From a bacterium (GTDB lineage: Bacteria; SZUA-79; Acidulodesulfobacterales; Acidulodesulfobacteraceae), in contig JAJZVN010000007.1 in the NCBI GenBank assembly GCA_021845685.1, forward strand, positions 46,048-110,047: DNA of 64,000 nucleotides, in the 5' to 3' direction. A program made the translations under genes and the position numbers. Numbering within the stretch: the stretch's first letter is position 1; each line of letters opens with the position of its first letter. The notes beneath the pieces were generated by a model. That model saw only the letters and a list, made by a program, of their open reading frames with translations. It made no database searches and had not been told where the DNA came from. This document shows, one piece after another, positions 1 to 8,319 of the stretch.

Positions 1-174
1 CTTATCGGCGCCTTGCCTGTGTCCTTGAGACACATTTGTAAAACCTTTTCTTTCTGCGTATCTACGGTTGCCGTCAAGAATAATTCCGACATGAGAAGGC
101 GCCTTTTTATCAGATACTTCTTTATTTAATTTTTTTTCATAAAAATAATAAATTAATTTTTTTAAAAAAAACAT
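1..174 (-). CDS. uppS: Isoprenyl transferase (undecaprenyl diphosphate synthase family), 3'-truncated by window edge
   Basis: Only the first 58 codons are present; the gene runs off the left edge. The protein should condense isopentenyl diphosphate onto a prenyl diphosphate to make the C55 lipid carrier for cell-wall synthesis, at the cytoplasmic membrane. What is visible is the family signature HVGIILDGNRRYAERKGF, with the Mg-binding Asp near residue 34 and the downstream QGHRQGADK region. The ATG at 174 is the only start that gives a normal-length N-terminus. The short Lys-rich leader before the signature is slightly longer than usual. It is divergent from the alpha/beta hydrolase at 298. 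Family is confident; chain-length specificity cannot be judged. Confidence 0.85.
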   Translation of the reverse strand, partial: MFFLKKLIYYFYEKKLNKEVSDKKAPSHVGIILDGNRRYAERKGFTNVSQGHRQGADK

Positions 175-297
175 ATTAGTAAATTATATACATTTGATAT
201 ATTATATTTATATCTATAAAAACTTCACAAATAAACAAAATTATAATTAATAAATTAACTATAAATTAACTTAATCAAACATAAATATTAATTAAAT

Positions 298-1128
298 ATG
301 CCTTTTGTCACAATACATGAAAAAATAGAAATATTTTATATATTGCATAAAAAAAATGGGCAGACAAAAACTATCGTATTAATACATGGCGCCGGCGGCA
401 ATCATTTATCTATGCTTTATATTTTTGATTATATTAAAAAAAAATGGGGCAATTTTTTTAATATTCTAATATTTGACCTTCCTTTTCATTATAAATCAAT
501 TTATGCTGAAAATACAAATAATATAATGAATAAAAACATAAGTATTAATTTTTACTCATCAGTTTTAGAAGAACTTCTTAAAAAGTTGCATTTAATTTCT
601 AAAAAAAATATAATATTAATAGGTCATTCTATGGGTGCCCAAGTATGCTTAAGGTATGCTTCTCTTTTTGCCGAAAACATCAATAAAATTATGCTCATTG
701 CAGGATGTGATAACGTTTATATAAAAGACAGTTTTATTTTAAGTTTGTATAATAATTACGATAGAACAATTAAGCTGTTTTTAAAAGACGCTTATTCTAA
801 AGAAACATATTTTAATAAAATTAAATTTCAAAATGCTATTAATGATATAAATAGAACATTTTATAAAATTGTTATAAATGATTTTATTGCGGTTAAGTCT
901 TTTGCAGCCGATAAAGAAATTAATTTTTCCGAATTAAATAAAAAAAACATTTATTTTAATATTTTATACTCAAATCAAGATGAGATTATAAACAAAGATT
1001 GCATATTTGCGCTAAAAAATAAATTATCTTGCGTTAAATTAAGCCTGATAGAAAACAAAAGCCATATAGAAATTATTTTTGACGGTTATAAATTAAATAA
1101 TTTTATAGATAAATTTTTAGAACAATAA
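298..1128 (+). CDS. Alpha/beta hydrolase
   Basis: A 276-residue single-domain alpha/beta hydrolase. The oxyanion-hole motif LIHGAGG is at 29-34, the nucleophile elbow GHSMG has Ser111, a likely acid is Asp228 (SNQDE), and the catalytic His is His256 (KSHIE), so the triad is complete and spaced as in the family. There is no signal peptide, so it should be cytoplasmic. The substrate is unknown: esterase, thioesterase and C-C hydrolase activities are all possible. The gene stands alone between divergent uppS and co-oriented aspS, about 190 bases upstream of the latter. Composition is very AT-rich like the core genes around it. Confidence 0.8.
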   Translation: MPFVTIHEKIEIFYILHKKNGQTKTIVLIHGAGGNHLSMLYIFDYIKKKWGNFFNILIFDLPFHYKSIYAENTNNIMNKNISINFYSSVLEELLKKLHLISKKNIILIGHSMGAQVCLRYASLFAENINKIMLIAGCDNVYIKDSFILSLYNNYDRTIKLFLKDAYSKETYFNKIKFQNAINDINRTFYKIVINDFIAVKSFAADKEINFSELNKKNIYFNILYSNQDEIINKDCIFALKNKLSCVKLSLIENKSHIEIIFDGYKLNNFIDKFLEQ

Positions 1129-1314
1129 ATTTTTATTGACATCACAATATCAATAGTTATAAACTTAAAAATTGAATTTAAACTTCCCTTCTTTAATGTT
1201 TATACATAATTAATTATATATTAATTTTACTTTATAATTAATTTTACTTTATTTTAATAATATTTAAATAATATTTAACCAAAATTAAACATTATTTTAT
1301 CTATGAGGTAATTT

Positions 1315-3168
1315 GTGGGAACTGGCAAATTAAAAAGAACTTTATCCGAGGAAATAAATGAAAGTCTTGTAGATTCCGATTTTAATCTAAAAGGCTGGGT
1401 TATGCATTATAGGGATCACGGCGGACTTATATTTATTGACTTAAGGGATTACGCAGGCATCATTCAGATAGTCTTTGATGAGAACATATCTGCAGAATCT
1501 TTTAATACGGCAAAAAAAATTAAAAACGAATATGTCATTTCGGTTGAAGGTAAGGTTAAAATACGCCCTGAAGGAACAGAAAATGAAAATTTAAAAACCG
1601 GCAAAATTGAAATAGAAGTAAAAAAAATTGAAATATTAAACGAATGTGAAGTGCTCCCGTTTCAAATAGAAGAAGAGTCGGATATAAATGAATTAATACG
1701 CCTTAAATATAGATATCTTGACCTCAGAAGAAAAAAGATGAAGGACAATCTAATATTCAGGTCCAAATTTAATTTTTTGATAAGGGAATTTTTGAATAAA
1801 AACGGTTTTTTTGATATTGAAACTCCGTTTCTAACTAAAAGTACGCCTGAAGGCTCAAGAGATTTCCTCGTGCCTTCAAGACTTAATAACGGAAATTTTT
1901 ATGCTCTTCCGCAGTCGCCGCAGTTATTTAAACAAATCTTAATGGTAAGCGGTTTTGAAAAATATTATCAAATAGTCAGGTGTTTTAGGGATGAAGATTT
2001 AAGGGCGGACAGACAGCCTGAATTTACGCAGTTAGATATGGAAATGTCTTTTATTGAACAAAAAGATATTATGTCTTTGTCTGAAGAAATGTTTGCGTTA
2101 ATTTTTGATAAACTTTTAAATATTAAATTAAATCTGCCTATAAAAATTATGGATTATGACGACGCTATGGAATCATACGGCAGCGACAAGCCGGACATAA
2201 GATTCGAAATGCGTCTTAAAACAGTTTCCGATATTTTTGGCGGTTCCTCTCTAAATGTTTTTAGAGATTGTCTTTCAAAAAACGGCGTTATAAAGGCTAT
2301 ATGTTTTAAAAACGGGTCAAATCTGCTTTCCAGAAAAGATATAGACGAACTTGTAACGGTAATTAAAGATTTTGGCGGAAAAGGTCTTGCATGGACAAAG
2401 GTTGGAAAAGCGGAGCAGAGACCAAAACCTGCCCCGTTTACAAATAGCAGTCTTTTGACTGTAAGTGCTCAAGGATGTAAGTTGGAAGGCGGAATTGCTA
2501 AATTTATCACCGAAGAGGAAGAAAAGATTCTGATTGACAGACTTGAGGCAGAAAACGGCGATATTATATTTTATCAGGCAGACGAAAAAAAGGTTGCCGA
2601 TACTGTTCTCGGCAGACTGAGACTCTATTTGGCAAAAAAATATAACCTTATTCCTGAATCAAAATTTGAATTTTTATGGGTTGTTAATTTTCCACTTTTT
2701 GAATATTCGGAAGAAGAAAAAAAAATAGTTGCGATTCATCATCCTTTTACAGCTCCTAATGAAGAAGATATTAAACTTCTTGATACTAATCCGCTTATGG
2801 CAAAATCACAAAGTTATGATTTGGTTTTGAACGGGGAGGAAATAGGAGGCGGGAGTATAAGAATACATAAAACAGAACTGCAAGAAAAAATATTTGAAAT
2901 TCTTTCAATTAAACCAGAAGATGCTCGGTTAAAATTCGGTTTTCTATTAGACGCTCTTAGTTTTGGAGCCCCTCCCCATGGCGGAATAGCCTTCGGGGTT
3001 GACAGAGTTCTTATGCTGGTAAAAAACGTTGATTCTATAAGGGACGTTATAGCCTTTCCTAAAACTCAGAAAGCTCAGTGTCCGCTCTCGGATGCGCCGT
3101 CTCATGTAAGATCGGAACAGCTTCGCGAATTAGGAATCAAATTAATAGAAAAAGACAAACTTATATAA
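1315..3168 (+). CDS. aspS: Aspartate--tRNA ligase
   Basis: Class II aminoacyl-tRNA synthetase that charges tRNA-Asp in the cytoplasm. The order is an N-terminal OB-fold anticodon-binding domain (about 1-110), the class II core with motif 2 (FRDEDLRADRQPEFTQLD), the bacterial GAD insertion (about 300-410), and motif 3 near the C-terminus (GAPPHGGIAFGVDRVLML). At 617 residues it is a little longer than the usual 590 or so. The start is a GTG at 1315, preceded by GAGGTAA; no better in-frame ATG exists upstream. Whether it is discriminating, or also charges tRNA-Asn, cannot be decided from sequence alone without checking for gatCAB elsewhere in the genome. Confidence 0.95.
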   Translation: MGTGKLKRTLSEEINESLVDSDFNLKGWVMHYRDHGGLIFIDLRDYAGIIQIVFDENISAESFNTAKKIKNEYVISVEGKVKIRPEGTENENLKTGKIEIEVKKIEILNECEVLPFQIEEESDINELIRLKYRYLDLRRKKMKDNLIFRSKFNFLIREFLNKNGFFDIETPFLTKSTPEGSRDFLVPSRLNNGNFYALPQSPQLFKQILMVSGFEKYYQIVRCFRDEDLRADRQPEFTQLDMEMSFIEQKDIMSLSEEMFALIFDKLLNIKLNLPIKIMDYDDAMESYGSDKPDIRFEMRLKTVSDIFGGSSLNVFRDCLSKNGVIKAICFKNGSNLLSRKDIDELVTVIKDFGGKGLAWTKVGKAEQRPKPAPFTNSSLLTVSAQGCKLEGGIAKFITEEEEKILIDRLEAENGDIIFYQADEKKVADTVLGRLRLYLAKKYNLIPESKFEFLWVVNFPLFEYSEEEKKIVAIHHPFTAPNEEDIKLLDTNPLMAKSQSYDLVLNGEEIGGGSIRIHKTELQEKIFEILSIKPEDARLKFGFLLDALSFGAPPHGGIAFGVDRVLMLVKNVDSIRDVIAFPKTQKAQCPLSDAPSHVRSEQLRELGIKLIEKDKLI

Positions 3169-3339
3169 AATATAACTAAATAATAATATAGACAAAAACA
3201 AGCAAGAAAAATAAAGTTTTAAAATTAGTAAATATATATAACAAAAAATTAATAAATAACTTTTATATATTATATAAGCAATGATGCTTTTCATAAAAGT
3301 CATTTATTAAATATTTAATTTTATAGGAGGATATAAAAT

Positions 3340-4839
3340 TTGGATAAAAAAAGTCCTTTCCCTGCTAATTATTTTGTTTCTCATCCAAACTGGAAATGGT
3401 TTATTCTTACAACGGTTTTGATAGGCGCGACTATGTCGGCACTTGACGTAAGCATAGTAAATGTCGCTATGCCGACTATGAAAAATAGTTTTGCCGTTTC
3501 GATGGCTGTAATAGAATGGGTTGCTATGGCTTATATGCTTACGCTTACCATATTTCTGCCTCTTTTCGGCAGACTCGCCGATATGTTCGGCAGGACTAAA
3601 ATGTATAATATTGGCTTCATAGTATTTACTGTAGGTTCTGCTCTTTGCGGCTTTGCTCCTGATGCAAATTTTATTATATTTTCCCGTGTGATTCAGGCTG
3701 TCGGGGCTGGAATGCTGCAAGCAAACTCTGTCGCAATCATAACTCAGGCATTTCCTTCAAATGAATTGGGAAGGGCAATAGGTCTTCAAGGCGCCGTGCA
3801 GGCCATCGCAATGTCAATAGGACCTTTCATAGGCGGTATGATAATAAGCGCAATAGGCTGGAGATTTATATTTTACGTTAATGTTCCCATCGGAATAATC
3901 GGAACCATTGCCGCTATGTATATTTTACCTGCAAGCAAGAAAAACGAGAAAAGGGAAAAAATAGATTTCTTCGGAATTTCTGTTTTTGCCGCAGGTTTAG
4001 CATTATTGGTTCTAGCAGTTAACCAGGGAAGCACATTTGGCTGGTCATCACCCTTAATAATCGGATTTTTTATTGCAGCTGCTATTTTACTGCCACTTTT
4101 TGTGTATATAGAGTTAAAAGTGGAACATCCAATGATTGATTTAACACTATTTAAAAAATGGGCTTTTTCTGCAGGAAATATAACAGGAATGATGTCGTAT
4201 TACGTTCTATTTGCAGTCCTTTTTCTAATGCCATTTTATTTTGAGGATGTTTTAAAATATAATGCGGCAGCGACAGGTATCATGCTAACGCCTATCCCTC
4301 TTTCAATGGCTATTATAGCCCCATTTGCAGGGGCAATTTCCGATAGGATAGGTTCAAGAATAATGACATCTCTTGGAATGTTTGTATGTACAATTGCAAC
4401 ACTCAGTTTTATTTTTATCGGAACAAGTGCAAATATTATTTTACTGCTAATAGAGTTTATAGTATTAGGAATTGGCATGGGGCTCTTCACGCCGCCGAAC
4501 AACAGCAGCATAATGCATTCTGCGCCTCCTGAAAGACTTGGTGTCGCTGGCGGAATACTGAATATGATGCGCGCTTTAGGATTAATATTCGGCGTTGCAA
4601 TTTCAGGCCTTTTGTTTACTTCTTTACAGCATCAATATTTAACAAGTTATATGGTTTCTCATCATATACATATATCTGAAGTTTCTAAACTAATAAAAAA
4701 TAACGCATTTGTTCATGGTATAGCATTTGTTATGTTTACTTTAGTCGTAATTAATTTAACAGCGACAATATTATCGGCTGCCAAGAAAGACATAAAAGGC
4801 GGTAAGATTGAAGGGGCTGAGCCCATAGACCTTATGTAA
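3340..4839 (+). CDS. MFS drug exporter, DHA2 (EmrB/QacA) family, 14 TM
   Basis: A 499-residue polytopic inner-membrane protein that should export drugs or amphipathic compounds against protons. The diagnostic DHA2 motif in TM1 (ALDVSIVNVAMP) is at about residues 29-40, the conserved GRLADMFGRTKMY loop motif A at about 79-91, and motif C-like glycine/proline-rich helices (VGAGMLQANSVAI, AIGLQGAVQAIAMSIGPFIGG) follow. Length fits 14 TM segments. Translation starts at a TTG at 3340, with the strong AGGAGG eight to nine bases upstream deciding the choice. It is monocistronic as far as I can see; no EmrA-like adaptor or regulator is adjacent, so a substrate cannot be inferred. Confidence 0.9.
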   Translation: MDKKSPFPANYFVSHPNWKWFILTTVLIGATMSALDVSIVNVAMPTMKNSFAVSMAVIEWVAMAYMLTLTIFLPLFGRLADMFGRTKMYNIGFIVFTVGSALCGFAPDANFIIFSRVIQAVGAGMLQANSVAIITQAFPSNELGRAIGLQGAVQAIAMSIGPFIGGMIISAIGWRFIFYVNVPIGIIGTIAAMYILPASKKNEKREKIDFFGISVFAAGLALLVLAVNQGSTFGWSSPLIIGFFIAAAILLPLFVYIELKVEHPMIDLTLFKKWAFSAGNITGMMSYYVLFAVLFLMPFYFEDVLKYNAAATGIMLTPIPLSMAIIAPFAGAISDRIGSRIMTSLGMFVCTIATLSFIFIGTSANIILLLIEFIVLGIGMGLFTPPNNSSIMHSAPPERLGVAGGILNMMRALGLIFGVAISGLLFTSLQHQYLTSYMVSHHIHISEVSKLIKNNAFVHGIAFVMFTLVVINLTATILSAAKKDIKGGKIEGAEPIDLM

Positions 4840-4925
4840 TACAATTAAACATTAATAATAAATAAATATTTATATAAAAATTATTTTTTTACTTTTTTAC
4901 TTAATAATTAATATACAGTTAAATC

Positions 4926-6752
4926 ATGCGATTATTTAATAAAAATAATAAAGGCGCTCTTTTAAATAAATTTAACAAAGAAATAATATCCGGCATTGAA
5001 ATAATTTTTAAAAGAGCTCAAAGCAACGGCGTAAACAATCTCTTTTTAGATGAAAATATTAATCATTTATTACCTGAGATATTAGATTTATCTTCGGTAA
5101 AAAAATATTTAAATATTAATTCGCTGTGGTTTAGTGTGTATGGTTTAAGTATAACTAGACAAAGAAGCTTTGTTATTTGCAATGCCGATTCTTTTTTTAG
5201 TTTTTCTCAACTAGAAGAACTTTTTTTAAAATCAAATCAATTTTATGGCGGTATTGTAATATTTATTCTTAACAGAGATAATTTTAATAATTTTTCTTCT
5301 GAAACCGAAAAAAAATTTCCGATTTTTAATTATTCAAAATTAGACGAATTTATTGATTTAATCCCTTCTAAATTTCAATTATCGGAAAAATTAAAACTCC
5401 CTGTCATAGCATATCTTAATAACTCAATATTATTAGAATATAAAGTATATGAAAGCAATCAATTTGCCGAAAGGACTGAAGCTAAAACAGTTTTAAAAGC
5501 AACCGGCAATTTAGAATCCGGCAAAAATCAATTTATTTTACCTGAAAATTATGAAGGTTTTAAAAATTTTGATAATTCTATTGAATTTATTTCAAATGAT
5601 AATTCGGATAATTTAATTTTATGCGATTCCAAAGCTTTTCCTGAGATAATTGAAAAATTCAGCAATTATAATATAATTTATTTTAAACTATTAAATCCCG
5701 TTGACATAGAAAAACTTAAAAGTATATTTGATAAAATTCCTGAAAAACGATTTGAAAATATTTTAATTTACGATAGTTATCAACTATTATCAAAGCAACT
5801 ATATCTATTTTTTAAAAATAATAGCAAAATTAAATTTAATAAATTAAATTTAATAAATAGTATTTATAATAGTAACTGCAATAGTAACTGCGGGAATAGC
5901 AATAACTACGGGGGGGATAACAGCAACGATTATTTTTATTTAGAAAATTTTATTCCAGCGGCAATGCCTTCATATCCTTCTTTTTGCATAGGATGCAATC
6001 TTTTTGCTTTTTTGCAAAAGATGAATAAAATAAACAATAAAAATATTGTTCTGATAGGAGATAATAATTGCTTTTCACTTATATCTTCAAGCCCTTTAAA
6101 ATTTTCGTTTCCTGATTTATTTTTAATAAAAGAACCGATTTATTTTATTTCAAATTTAGATATTAAAAATTTAAATAAACAAATTTATGTTTTTATATCT
6201 TATTCTAATTTATTAAATAACATTGACTTAATTGCAAATAAAATAAATAACCTTACTTCTAAAGAAAAAATTTATTTTGTTATATACAATTCAATTTATG
6301 ATTATTGCAATGATTCTCTAAAAATTAATAATAATGATTATAATTTGCCTCAAATAAAAAATATTAAGTCTGAAATATTAAAAAATAATTTAACTTTGCA
6401 TGATTTTAAAGATCAATACAAAACTAATCTTATTTTTATTGAAGATAATTGCTTGAAAAAAACTAAAGGGATTAAAAATTATAACTTTTATAAATATTTA
6501 AAAATTAATAACGATATTTGTTTAAAATTTGAATGTAAATTATGCTTTCAGACCACTGGCTGTCCTGCCATTAAAATAGAAGAAAAAAATAATCTCGTTA
6601 TTGATCCCGTTATATGCACAAATTGTCAGTTATGTATTGAAATTTGCACTTATAAGGCTATAAAAATGTATAAAAAGAAAAAAATAAAAATTAAGGAAAG
6701 TATAGAAAATAAAATTAACTTAAAAAAAGGAAAAAAAAATAAAATTACTTAA
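4926..6752 (+). CDS. IorA-like protein (indolepyruvate:ferredoxin oxidoreductase alpha paralogue), catalytic motifs eroded
   Basis: A 608-residue protein with the IorA layout: an N-terminal pyrimidine-binding-like region; a central remnant AMPSYPSFCIGCNLFAFL that aligns with the IorA RPPxxCPGCPHR region; GDNNCFSLISSSPL where IorA has GDIGCYTLGALPPL; and a C-terminal ferredoxin domain with CKLCFQTTGCP and CTNCQLCIEIC. Active IorA uses thiamine diphosphate to decarboxylate aryl pyruvates oxidatively to acyl-CoA. Here the Mg-TPP motif (GDStFfHsGi..NavyN) is replaced by an unrelated FISYSNLLNNID stretch, while the cluster-binding cysteines are kept. It therefore looks like an electron-transfer or structural paralogue rather than a working oxidoreductase. 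Codon use is extremely AT-rich and Asn-rich. The IorB-like partner follows after 110 bases. Confidence 0.7.
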   Translation: MRLFNKNNKGALLNKFNKEIISGIEIIFKRAQSNGVNNLFLDENINHLLPEILDLSSVKKYLNINSLWFSVYGLSITRQRSFVICNADSFFSFSQLEELFLKSNQFYGGIVIFILNRDNFNNFSSETEKKFPIFNYSKLDEFIDLIPSKFQLSEKLKLPVIAYLNNSILLEYKVYESNQFAERTEAKTVLKATGNLESGKNQFILPENYEGFKNFDNSIEFISNDNSDNLILCDSKAFPEIIEKFSNYNIIYFKLLNPVDIEKLKSIFDKIPEKRFENILIYDSYQLLSKQLYLFFKNNSKIKFNKLNLINSIYNSNCNSNCGNSNNYGGDNSNDYFYLENFIPAAMPSYPSFCIGCNLFAFLQKMNKINNKNIVLIGDNNCFSLISSSPLKFSFPDLFLIKEPIYFISNLDIKNLNKQIYVFISYSNLLNNIDLIANKINNLTSKEKIYFVIYNSIYDYCNDSLKINNNDYNLPQIKNIKSEILKNNLTLHDFKDQYKTNLIFIEDNCLKKTKGIKNYNFYKYLKINNDICLKFECKLCFQTTGCPAIKIEEKNNLVIDPVICTNCQLCIEICTYKAIKMYKKKKIKIKESIENKINLKKGKKNKIT

Positions 6753-6862
6753 ATTCATAATTAATTATAAGTTGTATAATAAATTGTAAATCAATAAAAT
6801 TAACTTAAAAGAAAAAATAAAAATTATTTAAATATTTAATTATTAACTGGGAAATATTTTGA

Positions 6863-7453
6863 ATGGAAAATATAAATTTCAATTTTATCGTTAACGGCAC
6901 TGATTTTCAAGAAATAAAATTTTTAAGCCAAATATTATATTTATCATTGTTAAATGAAAATTATACTGCCTCTATTTCGATTAAATCATTATCAAATATT
7001 TCTAATTACAATCTTTCTTTCAGTTTAATAAAAATAGGCAAAATTGATTCGGTTGCATGCGTGAAACATATAAATGCTTTAGTTAGTTTAGATTACCAGT
7101 CCGTAATGAATTATTTAGAATTTTTTGATAATAGCACAATAGTTTTGGTTAATTATTCTAAATTTAATATATGCAATTATTTTCTTGCCGATAATGATAG
7201 CGTTGACAGCAATATCAAGCAAAAAACAGATAATTTGCTTAAAATTCCTGTAGAAAAAATAGTAAATATAGATTTAATGGGCAAAAATAAAGTCAGTCCG
7301 AACATTTCTTTACTGGGGGCATTGTCTGCTAAATCAGGGGTAATTGATTTGGATAATATTACATCTGTTTTAGCTTCTATATCTAAAAATGATACCGAAA
7401 AAAAGAATTACATAAACGCGTTGATTGCAGGTTATGATTTTGTTAATTCTTAA
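6863..7453 (+). CDS. IorB-like protein (beta subunit paralogue), eroded
   Basis: A 196-residue protein similar in length and order of elements to the beta subunit of indolepyruvate:ferredoxin oxidoreductase. The C-terminal third (NKVSPNISLLGALSAKSGVI) matches the IorB region for subunit packing well. The N-terminal glycine motif of IorB (GVGGQG) is replaced by NGTDFQE, and the HGMAQRGG motif by SLSNISN, so the parts that form the active site with the alpha subunit are gone. It sits directly downstream of the eroded IorA-like gene, which suggests the two have degenerated together while remaining open reading frames. The start at 6863 has only a weak GGG upstream. I call the family with moderate confidence because the conserved motifs themselves are missing. 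Confidence 0.55.
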   Translation: MENINFNFIVNGTDFQEIKFLSQILYLSLLNENYTASISIKSLSNISNYNLSFSLIKIGKIDSVACVKHINALVSLDYQSVMNYLEFFDNSTIVLVNYSKFNICNYFLADNDSVDSNIKQKTDNLLKIPVEKIVNIDLMGKNKVSPNISLLGALSAKSGVIDLDNITSVLASISKNDTEKKNYINALIAGYDFVNS

Positions 7454-7608
7454 CTCAACTTCATCGTTTTTATTATCATAAAATTATAACTTATTGATAT
7501 TGTTGCATTTTATTTTTTATTTTGTAGTTCCCATAGACATTTTTATTGCCCCCATAAATATAGTAATATCAATATACTGCTGTTAATTATGGTGAAGTCG
7601 GGTTAAAA

Positions 7609-8067
7609 TCAATTTGAGGTTTGATTCTTGCAATTATTGCAAAGACCAAGGAATTCAACATTATATCCTATAATACTATATTCTTTCTTTAACTTTGGGC
7701 TAATATAAATTTCGGTCATTTCATCGTTTGAATCGTCATAAACCTGTAAATCAATTATTTCTTTGCAATTTTTGCAAATTATATGCGCATGGGAAGAAAT
7801 ATCGCCGTCATATCTAACTGCGCTCTGAAAAGATTTAATTTCGCGGACTTCATTAATTTCTAAAAGCATTGCGATATTTTTATATACGGTATTTAAAGAA
7901 ATCATAGGATACACTGATTTTACTTTGGAATAAATATCAACGGCAGAAGGATGATTTTTTGATTCGGCCAAGATTCTGATAATTTCATACCTCTGAGGTG
8001 TAAGACTATAGCCATGTTTTTTTACTTTATTTAACATTTGGTCTAATCTGTTACTGTTATTAGCCAT
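7609..8067 (-). CDS. Fur-family transcriptional repressor, PerR-type
   Basis: A 152-residue Fur-family protein: a winged helix (about 10-85, LTPQRYEIIRIL...SLNTVYKNIAML) and a dimerization domain with two CxxC zinc pairs (C98/C101 and C143/C146). All five ligands of the PerR regulatory metal are present with one constant offset from Bacillus PerR: His39, Asp87, His93, His95 and Asp106. This points to a peroxide sensor whose metal-catalysed His oxidation releases DNA, rather than an iron-sensing Fur. It is convergent with the IorB-like gene. A PerR-box-like sequence lies just upstream of its start, suggesting autoregulation. PerR function is inferred from residues, not proven. Confidence 0.85.
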   Translation of the reverse strand: MANNSNRLDQMLNKVKKHGYSLTPQRYEIIRILAESKNHPSAVDIYSKVKSVYPMISLNTVYKNIAMLLEINEVREIKSFQSAVRYDGDISSHAHIICKNCKEIIDLQVYDDSNDEMTEIYISPKLKKEYSIIGYNVEFLGLCNNCKNQTSN

Positions 8068-8101
8068 TTTATTATTAGCCTCTCTAATAATTGATCAATT
8101 T

Positions 8102-8116
8102 TTATAATAATAATTG
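8102..8116 (-). promoter_or_regulatory. Possible PerR box upstream of the Fur-family gene
   Basis: TTATAATAATAATTG matches the PerR box consensus TTATAATnATTATAA at 11 of 14 informative positions, with the left half perfect. It lies about 35 bases upstream of the Fur-family start. The surrounding DNA is so AT-rich that a partial match could arise by chance. Confidence 0.3.
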
Positions 8117-8319
8117 TCAAATTCAATTTTCTTTGCACAAAATAAATTAATATTTAATACTGATTTATATTATAGTTAATATTAATATGCAATAATAATA
8201 TATTATACTTTAATAATTATTATTATATAATTTTAAAAATTAAATGTCAAACATAATACTTAATCTTAATACTACAGATACAATAGAACTTCTTAAGCTA
8301 ATATTTTTTTAACGTAAAA

